NCBI GenBank assembly: GCA_905208635.1
Contig: CAJLPX010000009.1
Span: 15,248 to 79,247 of the forward strand
DNA: 64,000 bases
Source of the DNA: an uncultured Collinsella sp.
GTDB lineage: Bacteria; Actinomycetota; Coriobacteriia; Coriobacteriales; Coriobacteriaceae
Direction of reading: 5' to 3'
The translations under genes and the position numbers were made by a program. Under the pieces are notes generated by a model. The model did not search any database. It was not told where the DNA came from and worked only from the letters and a program-made list of their open reading frames with translations. Positions 8,540-16,794 of the stretch are shown piece after piece. Every line of letters begins with the position of its first letter. Position 1 is the first letter of the stretch.

Positions 8540-9805
8540 ATGGAAAATGCAAAGTTAAAGAGCAGCAAGGTTTACGCATGGGTTCTCGTGATCGCGCTCG
8601 GCCTCATGTCTGCCGGTACGACCGGATCCTATAGCGTAATCGCTGGCTCCTTCGTCGCGCCCGTGTGCGAGGAGTTCGGATTTGACTACTCCATCTTCTC
8701 GTATTACTTCACTGCAACGCTCATTGGTCTTGCAGCGGCTCTTCCGTTTGTCGGAAAACTCATCCCCAAGGTTGTTGGCAAGTTTTGGCTCCCCGTCGTC
8801 GAGCTTATTCTGCTCGCCGCTGGCGCAGGCATGGCCTTCTACACCGAAGTCTGGATGTTCATCGCAGCTGGTGCTTTGATTGGCGTTTGCTTCGCCTTCA
8901 CTACCGGCGTCGCCATGTCCGATGTTATTGACCAGTGGTTCAAAAAATCTGGCGGCCTGGCAATTGGTCTCGCTTGGGCAGTGAACTCGATTTACATGCT
9001 CATCATGAGTCCCGTCATCACCTCTGTCATTGAGGCTGCTGGCTGGAGGACTGGTTATCTGGTGCTCGCTGGCGTCTCCGCCGTGCTCATTCTTCCCGCT
9101 TCCATCCTGATTATCCGCTATAAGCCCCAGGACAAGGGCATGCTGCCCTATGGCTATGTCGAAGGCGAGACGGTCGCCGAGACCGAGGAGACGACCGAGG
9201 ATAGTGCACGTGGCGTTAGCTACGCACGCGCTATTAAGTCGCCTGCATTCTTTTTCTGCATCGGCTTCCTCTGCCTCGTTCAGCTTACTTGCTGCATGAA
9301 CCAGCTGTTCCCCACCTATGCCGCCGAGGTCGGCTTTAGCCCCATGGTGGGTGGCTTCATGGTTTCCGCCGCATCGCTGTTCGACCTGTTCCTCAACCCG
9401 ATCGTCGGTACCACTTGCGATAAGTTTGGCAGCACCAAGGCCATTCTGAGCTGGCTCGCCGTCTCGATTCTCTCCTTTGTCATGCTCATGATGAGCAGCG
9501 GCAACTCGACGCTCAGCATTCTTGCTGCCGGTGTTAACGACGTCATGTACGTCATCGCCGGCACCGCTCTGACCGTTTTGGTGATGGACGTCTTTGGCTC
9601 CCGTGACTTTGGTCGCATCTTCGCGCTCATCTGCTCCGTGGGCTATATCGTCGGCGCCTTTGGCATGCCCGTCATGATGAAGGTATACGAGCTTGTCGGC
9701 TCCTTCCAGGGCGTTTTCATCTTCTGTATTGCATGCAACGTCATCATCGGTCTGTTCTTGCTGCTGGCAAAGAAGACTGGTAAGAGCCTCTCTTGGGACG
9801 AATAG
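8540..9805 (+). CDS. OxlT-like MFS transporter (paralogue 2)
   Basis: A 421-residue, 12-helix carrier and close paralogue of the protein at 3818-5098. AGGAG of its ribosome-binding site overlaps the stop codon of the carbamoyltransferase gene, so the two are almost certainly cotranscribed and translationally linked. OxlT-type carriers exchange substrate and product; here a guanidino or ureido compound exchanged for its amine product is plausible but unproven. A strong terminator follows at 9855-9884. Confidence 0.87.
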   Translation: MENAKLKSSKVYAWVLVIALGLMSAGTTGSYSVIAGSFVAPVCEEFGFDYSIFSYYFTATLIGLAAALPFVGKLIPKVVGKFWLPVVELILLAAGAGMAFYTEVWMFIAAGALIGVCFAFTTGVAMSDVIDQWFKKSGGLAIGLAWAVNSIYMLIMSPVITSVIEAAGWRTGYLVLAGVSAVLILPASILIIRYKPQDKGMLPYGYVEGETVAETEETTEDSARGVSYARAIKSPAFFFCIGFLCLVQLTCCMNQLFPTYAAEVGFSPMVGGFMVSAASLFDLFLNPIVGTTCDKFGSTKAILSWLAVSILSFVMLMMSSGNSTLSILAAGVNDVMYVIAGTALTVLVMDVFGSRDFGRIFALICSVGYIVGAFGMPVMMKVYELVGSFQGVFIFCIACNVIIGLFLLLAKKTGKSLSWDE

Positions 9806-9854
9806 TTCGATTCGTCTTAGTCATACGCTGTAGGAGTTAATCTGCAGCAGCTTT

Positions 9855-9884
9855 AGGGCATCGGCTAACGCCGGTGCCCTTTTT
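9855..9884 (+). terminator. Rho-independent terminator of the deiminase operon
   Basis: AGGGCATCGGC pairs with GCCGGTGCCCT (one G-T pair) around a TAAC loop, followed by TTTTT. Confidence 0.88.
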
Positions 9885-9889
9885 CATGG

Positions 9890-9922
9890 AATGTGACAAA
9901 GGGACAGTCCCTTTGTCACATT
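9890..9922. repeat. Family A palindrome, perfect copy
   Basis: AATGTGACAAAGGGAC, central A, GTCCCTTTGTCACATT: two 16-bp arms with no mismatch, six bases after the terminator and six before the end of the convergent gene. Confidence 0.9.
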
Positions 9923-9928
9923 GGGCGC

Positions 9929-11062
9929 CTAGCTCGTTTTGCCCACCAACGTGATACGGATGCTTGGATGGGTGTACTCGTCAAACTCGTCCTCGGGCTC
10001 CGTGTCAAACGAATAGTACGTTTTGATGGGGTTGTCACTCGTCCTGATGGAGATTCTCTCGTAGAGCGAACCGTTCAAAAAAGCCTGCCTAAACTCTTCG
10101 GGGAGCTTTTGCGGTGCTAGGAGCTCGGGACTCATGGTCTTGACGTCTACGGTTTGGACGACAGAGGAAAGTTCGTCCAAGTCGAGCTCGATGCGGGCGA
10201 GGTTGTCCTCAAGGCTCGCGTCGGGGTCGATCTCTGCTATGTAACTCACTTCCTTGAGCGTTCCCTTGTTGTCAAAGTCCAGATACGTATAGGTCTTCTG
10301 GGCGTCGGAGTCGCCTTCGTGCAGATAGCCGCGGACATGATAGCCGTAATCTTGATATCGCTCGTAGGGGTCATCGGCGGACACGTACTCGCATGCGGGC
10401 TCTAGCGTCTTGCGGGCGATGGCGATCTGCTCGGCCGCGGCCGCGGCATTCTCCTGCATCTCGATGTTTCCCTGTGCCAGCTGCGGGATATAAGCACCGC
10501 ACACGATTGCGAGGGGCAGCGCCACAAGTGCGATGATCCACTTTTTTGCACGGGGGATAGGCACGCTATAGGCCTCCGCCATGGCCTTTGCGTTGGCATA
10601 GCTTTCGGTAAGTACGTCCGCTGCGGTGGCGACGGCGCCTACGGCAGCGGCGACTTCTGCCGCGCCGCCCAGGTTGCGCACGGTCGCGTTATCGCTGTTC
10701 TTAAGCAGGCGCGCGGCAGCCTGCGTACCGATAACGCCTGCGATTTGTGCCGAGCGGTCTTTCTCGGTCTGCTCGACGACGAGTCGGTGCTGCATTTCCT
10801 TCCACTGCTTGCCGCGCATGCCAAAGCGCGGCGCGAGCGCGCAGTAGCAGAATATGACGAGCTCGATGGCAGTGAGCGCCAAGGCGGTCATCATGCCCGT
10901 CTCTTGGAAGCCTTCGTGATGGAAGACGATATCGTCGATCATTTCGAAGGGAATGATCAAAAAAGGCAGCACGAACGCCATGGCAAGCGCTGCACCGGCA
11001 ATCTTGGGATAGATGCAGTATCGCTGGATACGCTTGCGTTCTTGTTCGGAAATTGTTGCCAT
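9929..11062 (-). CDS. Membrane protein of unknown function
   Basis: A 377-residue protein not recognised as a named family. Two hydrophobic helices near residues 15-40 and 52-75 and a third near 175-195 frame a cytoplasmic-looking Ala-rich helical region (AAEVAAAVGAVATAADVLTE). The C-terminal 190 residues are acidic and soluble, probably extracytoplasmic. ATG 11062 is preferred over upstream in-frame starts because AGGACC precedes it and the added N-terminal residues are Pro/Arg-rich and unlike a membrane protein start. The next gene on the same strand (11126-11653) also encodes a small membrane protein, so the two may form an operon. Confidence 0.72.
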   Translation of the reverse strand: MATISEQERKRIQRYCIYPKIAGAALAMAFVLPFLIIPFEMIDDIVFHHEGFQETGMMTALALTAIELVIFCYCALAPRFGMRGKQWKEMQHRLVVEQTEKDRSAQIAGVIGTQAAARLLKNSDNATVRNLGGAAEVAAAVGAVATAADVLTESYANAKAMAEAYSVPIPRAKKWIIALVALPLAIVCGAYIPQLAQGNIEMQENAAAAAEQIAIARKTLEPACEYVSADDPYERYQDYGYHVRGYLHEGDSDAQKTYTYLDFDNKGTLKEVSYIAEIDPDASLEDNLARIELDLDELSSVVQTVDVKTMSPELLAPQKLPEEFRQAFLNGSLYERISIRTSDNPIKTYYSFDTEPEDEFDEYTHPSIRITLVGKTS

Positions 11063-11125
11063 GGCTGGTCCTTGGTGTCGTAACGGTCGTTGCGGCGCAT
11101 GGGGCGCGGGGCGCATCAGTTTGAG

Positions 11126-11653
11126 CTAGCGCTGGATAAGAACATAGAGCAAGATGCTCATCGCGATGAGCAAGAAGCCTGCGATGTTAAACATCAGTGT
11201 GGCAAAGTTGCCCACGATGGGGCGTTCGACATAGCTTTTGTCTGGGTTGCTGGGGTTGTAGTACACGGTCATTTGGCTACCGAGGGGCCAAAGCTGCTCC
11301 GCGAGGGTGCCTAGGCGGGCGATGGGGCCTGTCTGCACGTGCAGCCAGCCCTTGGCGTCTTCGTAGGCGGTGGCTTGCGTGCGGATGGGGAGTCCCGACA
11401 AGCTTTTGGTCTTTATGCCACGGAATTGTTTTTTCGCGCGGTATTGCGTGCCGTCGACGGCGTATTCCAAAACGGGATACATCCTGCCTTCGCCCATAAA
11501 GCGATGGTCGATGACCGTTCCCATGGTCACGGCGGTACAGGCCTTGGCTTTCTTGCGAGCGGCGGCTTTCATGAGCGCGCTCACTCCGATAAGCAGGATG
11601 CCGATGCCCCCAACCAAGATGAGCGCGAGCAGGGATATCTGCGACGTGGTCAC
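11126..11653 (-). CDS. DUF3592-like small membrane protein
   Basis: A 175-residue protein with a hydrophobic helix at each end (about 5-30 and 148-172) and a beta-rich middle containing YPVLEYAVDGTQY and VYYNPSNPDKSYVE. That middle pattern matches DUF3592-type proteins, whose function is unknown. The start is GTG at 11653 with AGGAG just upstream. It lies 63 bases before the larger membrane protein gene on the same strand. Confidence 0.75.
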   Translation of the reverse strand: MTTSQISLLALILVGGIGILLIGVSALMKAAARKKAKACTAVTMGTVIDHRFMGEGRMYPVLEYAVDGTQYRAKKQFRGIKTKSLSGLPIRTQATAYEDAKGWLHVQTGPIARLGTLAEQLWPLGSQMTVYYNPSNPDKSYVERPIVGNFATLMFNIAGFLLIAMSILLYVLIQR

Positions 11654-11744
11654 GGCGTTCTCCTTTGGCGCGATACCGTCATATGTGACCCAGTATAGAG
11701 AATCCCGCCATCGATGAGCTATTGCGGGGGGGGGGTCAATTCTG

Positions 11745-11777
11745 AATGTGACAAATGGACTGTTCCTTTGTCACATC
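11745..11777. repeat. Family A palindrome, imperfect
   Basis: AATGTGACAAATGGAC, T, GTTCCTTTGTCACATC. It stands in the gene-free stretch 11654-12186, just after a run of ten G residues (11726-11735). Confidence 0.8.
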
Positions 11778-11791
11778 GGGGACTGCGGAAT

Positions 11792-11975
11792 CGAGGTCTA
11801 ATACTTTTCCCGAGAAGTGAACGAGTGAAAACGGACTCCCGAAGCATCGACACTTTTGGCGTGCAATTTCCTGCGGTTTTGCCAGTCAAATCCTGCGGTT
11901 TTGACGCCTAAAAATGTCAATGCTTCGGGGGTCCAAATAGAGCCGTTCACTTCTCGGGAAAAGTATTAGACCTCG
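11792..11975. repeat. 184-base inverted-repeat element, possible MITE or structured RNA
   Basis: The ends are a perfect 32-bp inverted repeat (11792-11823 with 11944-11975). Pairing continues inward with mismatches, including CCGAAGCAT near 11850 against ATGCTTCGG near 11922, giving arms of about 80 bases. The centre has two direct copies of CCTGCGGTTTTG. Both strands could encode a similar short peptide (RGLILFPRSER), which follows from the symmetry and need not mean anything. No transposase or good ribosome-binding site is present. It fills a gene-free region between the small membrane protein gene and dus. Confidence 0.75.
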
Positions 11976-12030
11976 AAATATGGGCGGCGTTCGCGAACGG
12001 CAACTAGCTTGCGTCCGGTAGCCGGCACTT

Positions 12031-12057
12031 GGGGCAAAGGGACTGCCCTTTTGCCCC
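12031..12057. repeat. Variant palindrome related to family A
   Basis: GGGGCAAAGGG, a short centre, then CCCTTTTGCCCC. The arms resemble family A with GGGGC replacing TGTGA. It is the third of four repeat elements in the 11654-12186 gap. Confidence 0.65.
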
Positions 12058-12140
12058 TTCACCATTGCATCGTATCTGGTGTGGAAAAAATATCGCCTGC
12101 GTTCTCGCGCCTGCGAAGAGTTCCTGAACCGCTTGAATGG

Positions 12141-12173
12141 GATGTGACAAAGGGACTGTCCCTTTGTCACATT
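12141..12173. repeat. Family A palindrome upstream of dus
   Basis: ATGTGACAAAGGGAC, T, GTCCCTTTGTCACAT is perfect over 15-bp arms and ends 14 bases before the dus start codon, so it would lie in the dus 5' leader if transcription begins upstream. Confidence 0.88.
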
Positions 12174-12186
12174 GATTTGAGAGTGG

Positions 12187-13149
12187 ATGTTGATGAATTT
12201 ATCGCTGGCCCCTATGGAGGGGATTACCGGGCATGTGTTCCGTCGCGTGCATGCGGAGTGCTTTGGCGCGCTCGATTGTTATTACACGCCGTTTTTGCCG
12301 CCGCCGCGGGTGGGCAACCGCTTTGGTGGCAAGGCGTTTAAAGAGGTCGATCCTGCCAATAACCAGGGGCTTAACGTAGTACCTCAGCTGATGTCCAAGA
12401 ATGCGGACGAGTTTGTGTGGGCGGCGCAGGTGCTCGCCGAGATGGGGTACCGCGAGGTCAATCTCAACCTTGGCTGCCCCTCGGGTACGGTTGTTGCCAA
12501 AGGCAAGGGTTCGGGCTTTCTGCGCAACCTGGATGAGCTCGAGGTGTTCTTGAGCGACGTGTGCGAACGCTCACCCTTGCCGGTGTCGGTCAAGACCAGG
12601 CTGGGGTTGGAAAGCGATGACGAGTACGAACGCGTGCTCGACCTCTATTGCCGCATGCCGCTGGCAGAGCTGATCGTGCATCCGCGCGTGCAAAAGGACC
12701 GTTATACGGGCTCGCCGCGTAAAGAGTTTTACGGCGAGACGTTGGAGCGGGCGCCGTTTCCCGTGGCCTATAACGGCGACATCTTTGATCTTGAGGACAT
12801 GGATGCGCTGGTGGGGGCCTATCCCGGAACACGCCACGTAATGTTGGGGCGCGGCTTGCTCGCGAACCCCGCGCTGGCTCGCATGGTTAAGGGCGGCCCT
12901 GCCGCCACGGCTGCCGAGTTGCAGCGCTTCCACGACACGCTGTTTGCGGCCTATGCGGACGAGATTGGGGGCAACGCGGTCTTTCGCATGAAGGAATGGT
13001 GGTTCTACGCCAAATGTGCCTTCGCCGATCCCGCTACCGTGCACAAGCTCGTGCGCAAGACCAAAAAGGTCGACGAATACCGCGCCGCCGTCGAGCGCGT
13101 CTTTCGCGAGCAGCCGCTCGCGCCTGTTGCCCGCTTTTGTGGCTACTAG
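12187..13149 (+). CDS. dus: tRNA-dihydrouridine synthase
   Basis: A 320-residue FMN enzyme that reduces uridine to dihydrouridine in tRNA D-loops. The family's opening LAPMEGITGHVFR is present, as are PQLMSKN, LNLGCPS with the catalytic cysteine (about residue 99), and the phosphate-binding YNGDIFD and MLGRGLLANP segments. ATG 12187 is followed by a second in-frame ATG at 12193, and either may be used (GAGAG upstream). Its stop codon is embedded in a family B repeat. Which D-loop positions it modifies cannot be told from sequence alone. Confidence 0.92.
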   Translation: MLMNLSLAPMEGITGHVFRRVHAECFGALDCYYTPFLPPPRVGNRFGGKAFKEVDPANNQGLNVVPQLMSKNADEFVWAAQVLAEMGYREVNLNLGCPSGTVVAKGKGSGFLRNLDELEVFLSDVCERSPLPVSVKTRLGLESDDEYERVLDLYCRMPLAELIVHPRVQKDRYTGSPRKEFYGETLERAPFPVAYNGDIFDLEDMDALVGAYPGTRHVMLGRGLLANPALARMVKGGPAATAAELQRFHDTLFAAYADEIGGNAVFRMKEWWFYAKCAFADPATVHKLVRKTKKVDEYRAAVERVFREQPLAPVARFCGY

Positions 13150-13203
13150 TCGTTGGGGACGTTCTTTAACGACTAGTCATTCAAGAACGTCCCCAATGAC
13201 TAG
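13146..13203. repeat. Family B palindrome (GGGGACGTTC) containing a stop codon
   Basis: TTGGGGACGTTCTT (13153-13166) pairs with AAGAACGTCCCCAA (13183-13196), and flanking CTAGTCGTTG/CAATGACTAG extends the symmetry. The TAG stop of dus (13147-13149) is inside the repeat. Confidence 0.85.
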
Positions 13204-13214
13204 ATTGAAAAGCT

Positions 13215-13267
13215 GTACGCCAGCATCCAAAGATGTCGAAAAATGTCGACTTTGGATGCTGACGTAC
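13215..13267. terminator. Long hairpin between convergent genes
   Basis: Bases 13215-13232 pair with 13250-13267 at 17 of 18 positions. There is no clear T-run. It lies between dus and the glutaredoxin gene and may serve both; it could equally be another mobile repeat. Confidence 0.55.
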
Positions 13268-13320
13268 ATGTTTGGTTCGTATGGGTTTGTGCGTTGGGGC
13301 CGGCCGACCGCAATAGAACG

Positions 13321-13566
13321 CTAGAGCAAATTCTCCTGCACCCACGCGATGATGTCGCCCGACTCGTAGAGCGGCGCGCCGTCAATGAACAGGCAGGGAA
13401 CCTGGCGCTTGCCGCCGACGGCGATGAGCGTCTGCTCGGCATCGGGGTCGGTCGAGATATTGCGCTCGGGGATGGTCACGCCGTTATCGGCCAAAAAGCG
13501 CTTGACCTTTATGCAATACGGGCAGCCGGTCATAACGTACAGCTCGAGCTTGTGATCAGTAGCCAT
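13321..13566 (-). CDS. Glutaredoxin-like protein
   Basis: An 81-residue thioredoxin-fold protein with the dithiol active site CPYC (residues 12-15), the cis-proline loop QVPCLF and the terminal GDIIAWVQENL helix typical of glutaredoxins. It would reduce protein or low-molecular-weight disulfides in the cytoplasm; actinobacterial members may use mycothiol or thioredoxin reductase rather than glutathione. ATG 13566 has GGAG upstream. It follows the XRE-TipAS gene on the same strand after about 50 bases, so the two may be cotranscribed. Confidence 0.88.
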   Translation of the reverse strand: MATDHKLELYVMTGCPYCIKVKRFLADNGVTIPERNISTDPDAEQTLIAVGGKRQVPCLFIDGAPLYESGDIIAWVQENLL

Positions 13567-13617
13567 AGGTCTCCAATCGGTTGAGGTTTCGATTGAGATA
13601 CCCAATGCCGCCGCGGT

Positions 13618-14445
13618 CTATGCGCGAGTCAGCGATGACTCGATTGCCTGGACCAGAAACGCCGTGGCTCCGGTGCCGCAGGGCTTGTCGTAGTAGTCAA
13701 CAAAGCGCTGGTCGGCGAGGTAGCCGTGGGCGAGCCCCAGGTATGCCTCGTCTTGGGGTTCGCTTCCCCAGTTGAGGCCAATCCAACGACGATGCATCGC
13801 AACAAGTTTTTGGGCCTTTCTGCTCTTTGGATCGCCGTCGCCCATGGCAATCGAGAGCTGACCCAGAATGGCACGCTCGAGTTCCTTCATGTCGTTCCAT
13901 GTCTGGGGATCCATGTCCAGTAACGTTTCGTTTGCTGCATCGATAGCCTCATCGCCATAGCGCGCCCGTGCCTCGGCGCCGTAGCGCTCCTCGTTTTCCT
14001 GCACGGTACGCCAGCGCTCCAGTTGCGGCAGCACGGCACCCATGAGCGAGACTGCCTCGTCGAGCGACATGCCGGTGTTTTGCGCCAGACGCGGAGCGCA
14101 GTCCTCGATCATTGCCTCCATCGTGGTCTCGTAGGTGTACTTGCCGTGGTCGTAGCACCACTTGCAGTAATGGTCGGTCGTTGCGCCGTGAGCATCGGTA
14201 CCGCAGTCGTCGGGCGTGAGTATCATGCCGCAGCTCTGACAATAGTACTCGGGCATTTCGAGCAGATGAGACAGTGGCTCGCCGGTCACGGCGGCAATGA
14301 GCTTCATCATGTCGATGCCCGGTGTGACCTCGCCGCGCTCCCAACGGCTGACGGCTTGGCGTGTGACGAAGAGCTTGGCGGCGAGCTGCTCCTGAGTTAG
14401 GTGATGGGCGCGACGGACAGCAATGAGCTTTTCTGCGAAGGCCAT
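13618..14445 (-). CDS. XRE regulator fused to zinc ribbon and TipAS-like domain
   Basis: A 275-residue protein with three parts. Residues 1-65 are an XRE helix-turn-helix (HLTQEQLAAKLFVTRQAVSRWERG). Residues about 72-110 carry paired cysteines (YCQSCG and YCKWC) as in the putative zinc-ribbon found before TipAS domains. The C-terminal 110 residues match the TipAS ligand-binding pattern (LVAMHRRWIGLNWG, YLGLAHGYLADQRFVDYYD, ATAFLVQAIES). In TipA the TipAS domain captures thiopeptide antibiotics and is attached to a MerR domain; here it is attached to XRE. ATG 14445 has AAAGGAG upstream. A role in sensing a peptide or other small molecule is inferred. Confidence 0.82.
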   Translation of the reverse strand: MAFAEKLIAVRRAHHLTQEQLAAKLFVTRQAVSRWERGEVTPGIDMMKLIAAVTGEPLSHLLEMPEYYCQSCGMILTPDDCGTDAHGATTDHYCKWCYDHGKYTYETTMEAMIEDCAPRLAQNTGMSLDEAVSLMGAVLPQLERWRTVQENEERYGAEARARYGDEAIDAANETLLDMDPQTWNDMKELERAILGQLSIAMGDGDPKSRKAQKLVAMHRRWIGLNWGSEPQDEAYLGLAHGYLADQRFVDYYDKPCGTGATAFLVQAIESSLTRA

Positions 14446-14574
14446 AGCGGCTCCTTTCTGCTGGTTGATGGCTTTAAGCATACGCGGCGGCAGACGCCCT
14501 TCCAAGCAACCGTTGGTTGCACGACGGGGGACCGCGACAAAGAATTGCGCACGACGCCTCACACCTTCATGCCG

Positions 14575-14580
14575 TACAAT
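14575..14580 (+). promoter_or_regulatory. -10 element TACAAT, possible leaderless start for trmO
   Basis: TACAAT ends seven bases before ATG 14588, the right distance for transcription to begin at or near the start codon. No clear -35 is seen, and no ribosome-binding site precedes this ATG. Confidence 0.4.
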
Positions 14581-14587
14581 GACCGGC

Positions 14588-15325
14588 ATGGAACCTATTG
14601 CACACATACATACCGACCTGCCGCAGAAGTTCGGCATCCCACGCAACAGCTTTTTGGCGCCCCATCTGCAGGGGCGCATCGTCTTTGAGCCGGAATTTGC
14701 CTCCAACGCTGCAGTTGAGGGTCTGGACTCCTTCTCTCACCTATGGCTGCTATGGTGCTTCGAAAACGGAACGCCCGGTGGCACGGCTAAGGACATAGCC
14801 GCCGATGCCAAAACGCAGGACAGGTCCGGCACCAACGCAAAATGGTCGAAAACCGTGCGCCCGCCGCGTCTGGGTGGAGCCGAGCGTGTGGGCGTGTTTG
14901 CCACACGCAGTCCGTTTCGCCCTAATCCCATCGGGCTCACCTGCGTCAAGCTCAGCCGTGTTGAGCTCACCGATGATGGCCCGATCATCCATATACTGGG
15001 GGCCGACCTGCGCGACGGCACGCCCATCTACGACATCAAGCCCTACATTCCATTTGCCGACTGTCACCCGGATGCGACGGGCGGCTGGATTGAGGACGCG
15101 CCGTGGCAAGAGCTCGATGTTGAGTTCCCACAAGCGCTGAAAGATATGGTCCCGCCTGCAAAGCTCCCCGGCTTGGTCGAGGTCCTTCGCCAAGATCCGC
15201 GCCGTGCGGGTAGCAAGCACGAGCCCAACCGCGTTTACCACTTGGCCTACGCCGGGCTCGACATATCGTTTACGGTCGACGGAACAAGGCTGACGGTAAC
15301 CGCCATCAACGACGCGCAAGACTAA
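14588..15325 (+). CDS. trmO: tRNA (N6-threonylcarbamoyladenosine-A37) methyltransferase TrmO/TsaA family
   Basis: A 245-residue SAM-dependent enzyme that methylates the t6A base in ANN-decoding tRNAs. Family hallmarks are the opening PIAHIHTDLPQKFGIPR, LDSFSHLWLLW, the RSPFRPNPIGL SAM-binding motif and GADLRDGTPIYDIKPYIP. Two in-frame ATGs (14579 and 14588) are possible; neither has a Shine-Dalgarno site, and a TACAAT box immediately upstream suggests a leaderless message from 14588. It is divergent from the XRE-TipAS gene. Confidence 0.9.
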   Translation: MEPIAHIHTDLPQKFGIPRNSFLAPHLQGRIVFEPEFASNAAVEGLDSFSHLWLLWCFENGTPGGTAKDIAADAKTQDRSGTNAKWSKTVRPPRLGGAERVGVFATRSPFRPNPIGLTCVKLSRVELTDDGPIIHILGADLRDGTPIYDIKPYIPFADCHPDATGGWIEDAPWQELDVEFPQALKDMVPPAKLPGLVEVLRQDPRRAGSKHEPNRVYHLAYAGLDISFTVDGTRLTVTAINDAQD

Positions 15326-15437
15326 CCAGCCATTCGTCCGCACCCGTCAAATTAAGCGCCAAACCCCATGTCAAAACCGCCCACGCTGGTGGACAATAAC
15401 GCCTACCGAAACAATCCGCTTTGCACGGGAGCTCAGC

Positions 15438-16652
15438 ATGAAATACGACTTTACCTCGCTTATCGACCGCCACGGCATGGACGCCATCGCCGTTGACTCC
15501 TGGGGCGAGATCCCTGGCATGGCTCCGAACGCGCCCGACGAGGGCTTCGACCGCATCCCCATGTGGGTGGCGGACATGAATTTTGCCACGGTGCCCACGG
15601 TCCAGGAGCACATCATTCAGCGCGCCCAGCATCCCATGTTTGGCTATTTCGATCCGCGCGACGAGTACTTCGACCGCATCATCGAATGGCAGAGCCGACG
15701 TAATGGCGTCGAGGGTCTGCTCCCGGAGCATATCGGCTACGAAAACGGCGTGCTGGGCGGTGTCGTGTCGACCCTGCGGGCGTATGTCCAGCCGGGCGAT
15801 GCGGTGCTGGTCCACAGCCCTACCTACATCGGCTTTACCAAGTCCATCGAAGCCGCGGGCTATCGCATTGTCCACAGCCCGCTTAAGCTCGACGACCAGG
15901 GCGTGTGGCGCATGGACTTTGAGGACATGGAACGCAAGCTCACCCAAAACCACATCCACGCCGCGGTGTTCTGCTCGCCGCACAATCCTTGTGGCCGCGT
16001 ATGGGAGCGCGACGAGATCGAGCGCGCCATGGACATCTATCGCCGGCACGATTGCGTGGTGATTTCGGACGAGATTTGGTCCGACATCATCTTGCCCGGT
16101 CACAAGCATATCCCGACGCAGTCGGTGAGCGAGGATGCCCGCATGCGCACGGTCGCCCTCTATGCGCCCAGCAAGACGTTTAACCTGGCGGGCCTGGTCG
16201 GCAGCTACCACATCATCTATAACGAGACGCTGCGCGACCGCGTGTGCGCCGTGTCCAATAAGACCCACTACAACGAGATGAATGTCCTTTCGATGCATGC
16301 GCTTATCGGCGCCTACCAGCCGCAGGGCTACGAGTGGCTCGATGAGCTCAACGAGGTTATCGAGGGCAACATTGACTACTTCTGCGATTACGTGGACGAG
16401 CATTTTGAGGGCGTGTCCTATTCGCGCCCGCAGGGCACCTATATGGTGTTCCTGGACTGCACGGAGTGGTGCTGCGTGCATGGGCACGATATTCAGTGGC
16501 TGCTCGACGAGGGGGCGCGTGTGGGCGTGGGCTATCAGGACGGCCGTCCATTCCATGGACCTTGCCACATTCGCGTGAATCTGGCGCTGCCGCTTTCGCG
16601 TGTAAGGGAGGCGTGCGACCGCTTGGACCGCTACGTTTTTAATGCACGGTAA
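15438..16652 (+). CDS. MalY/PatB family aminotransferase, probable C-S beta-lyase
   Basis: A 404-residue PLP enzyme. PatB/MalY proteins cleave cystathionine or cysteine to homocysteine or H2S, pyruvate and ammonia. Visible features are MWVADMNF near the N-terminus, the MFGYF segment, FCSPHNPCGRVW, VVISDEIWSD and the Schiff-base lysine in APSKTFNLAGL. The gene begins 112 bases after trmO and is followed by a weak GC hairpin (16664-16703). Sulfur-amino-acid metabolism is the likely role; regulatory functions known for MalY are not evident. Confidence 0.9.
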   Translation: MKYDFTSLIDRHGMDAIAVDSWGEIPGMAPNAPDEGFDRIPMWVADMNFATVPTVQEHIIQRAQHPMFGYFDPRDEYFDRIIEWQSRRNGVEGLLPEHIGYENGVLGGVVSTLRAYVQPGDAVLVHSPTYIGFTKSIEAAGYRIVHSPLKLDDQGVWRMDFEDMERKLTQNHIHAAVFCSPHNPCGRVWERDEIERAMDIYRRHDCVVISDEIWSDIILPGHKHIPTQSVSEDARMRTVALYAPSKTFNLAGLVGSYHIIYNETLRDRVCAVSNKTHYNEMNVLSMHALIGAYQPQGYEWLDELNEVIEGNIDYFCDYVDEHFEGVSYSRPQGTYMVFLDCTEWCCVHGHDIQWLLDEGARVGVGYQDGRPFHGPCHIRVNLALPLSRVREACDRLDRYVFNAR

Positions 16653-16794
16653 GTGAGTGCTGCATGCGGGGCTGTCTGCCAGATTGGCTGGAAGGCCCCG
16701 TATGGTAAAGCATCTGTAACCATTGAGCGCAAGCGCGGTTTTGTCTGCTAATATCTTTGCTCTTGAGTCTGTAAACAGGATCGTCTGGAGCTCG

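Noticed and set aside
11714..12170. Two short overlapping frames on opposite strands in the hairpin element that both read RGLILFPRSER
   Set aside because: The shared peptide results from the inverted repeat itself and neither frame has a good ribosome-binding site.
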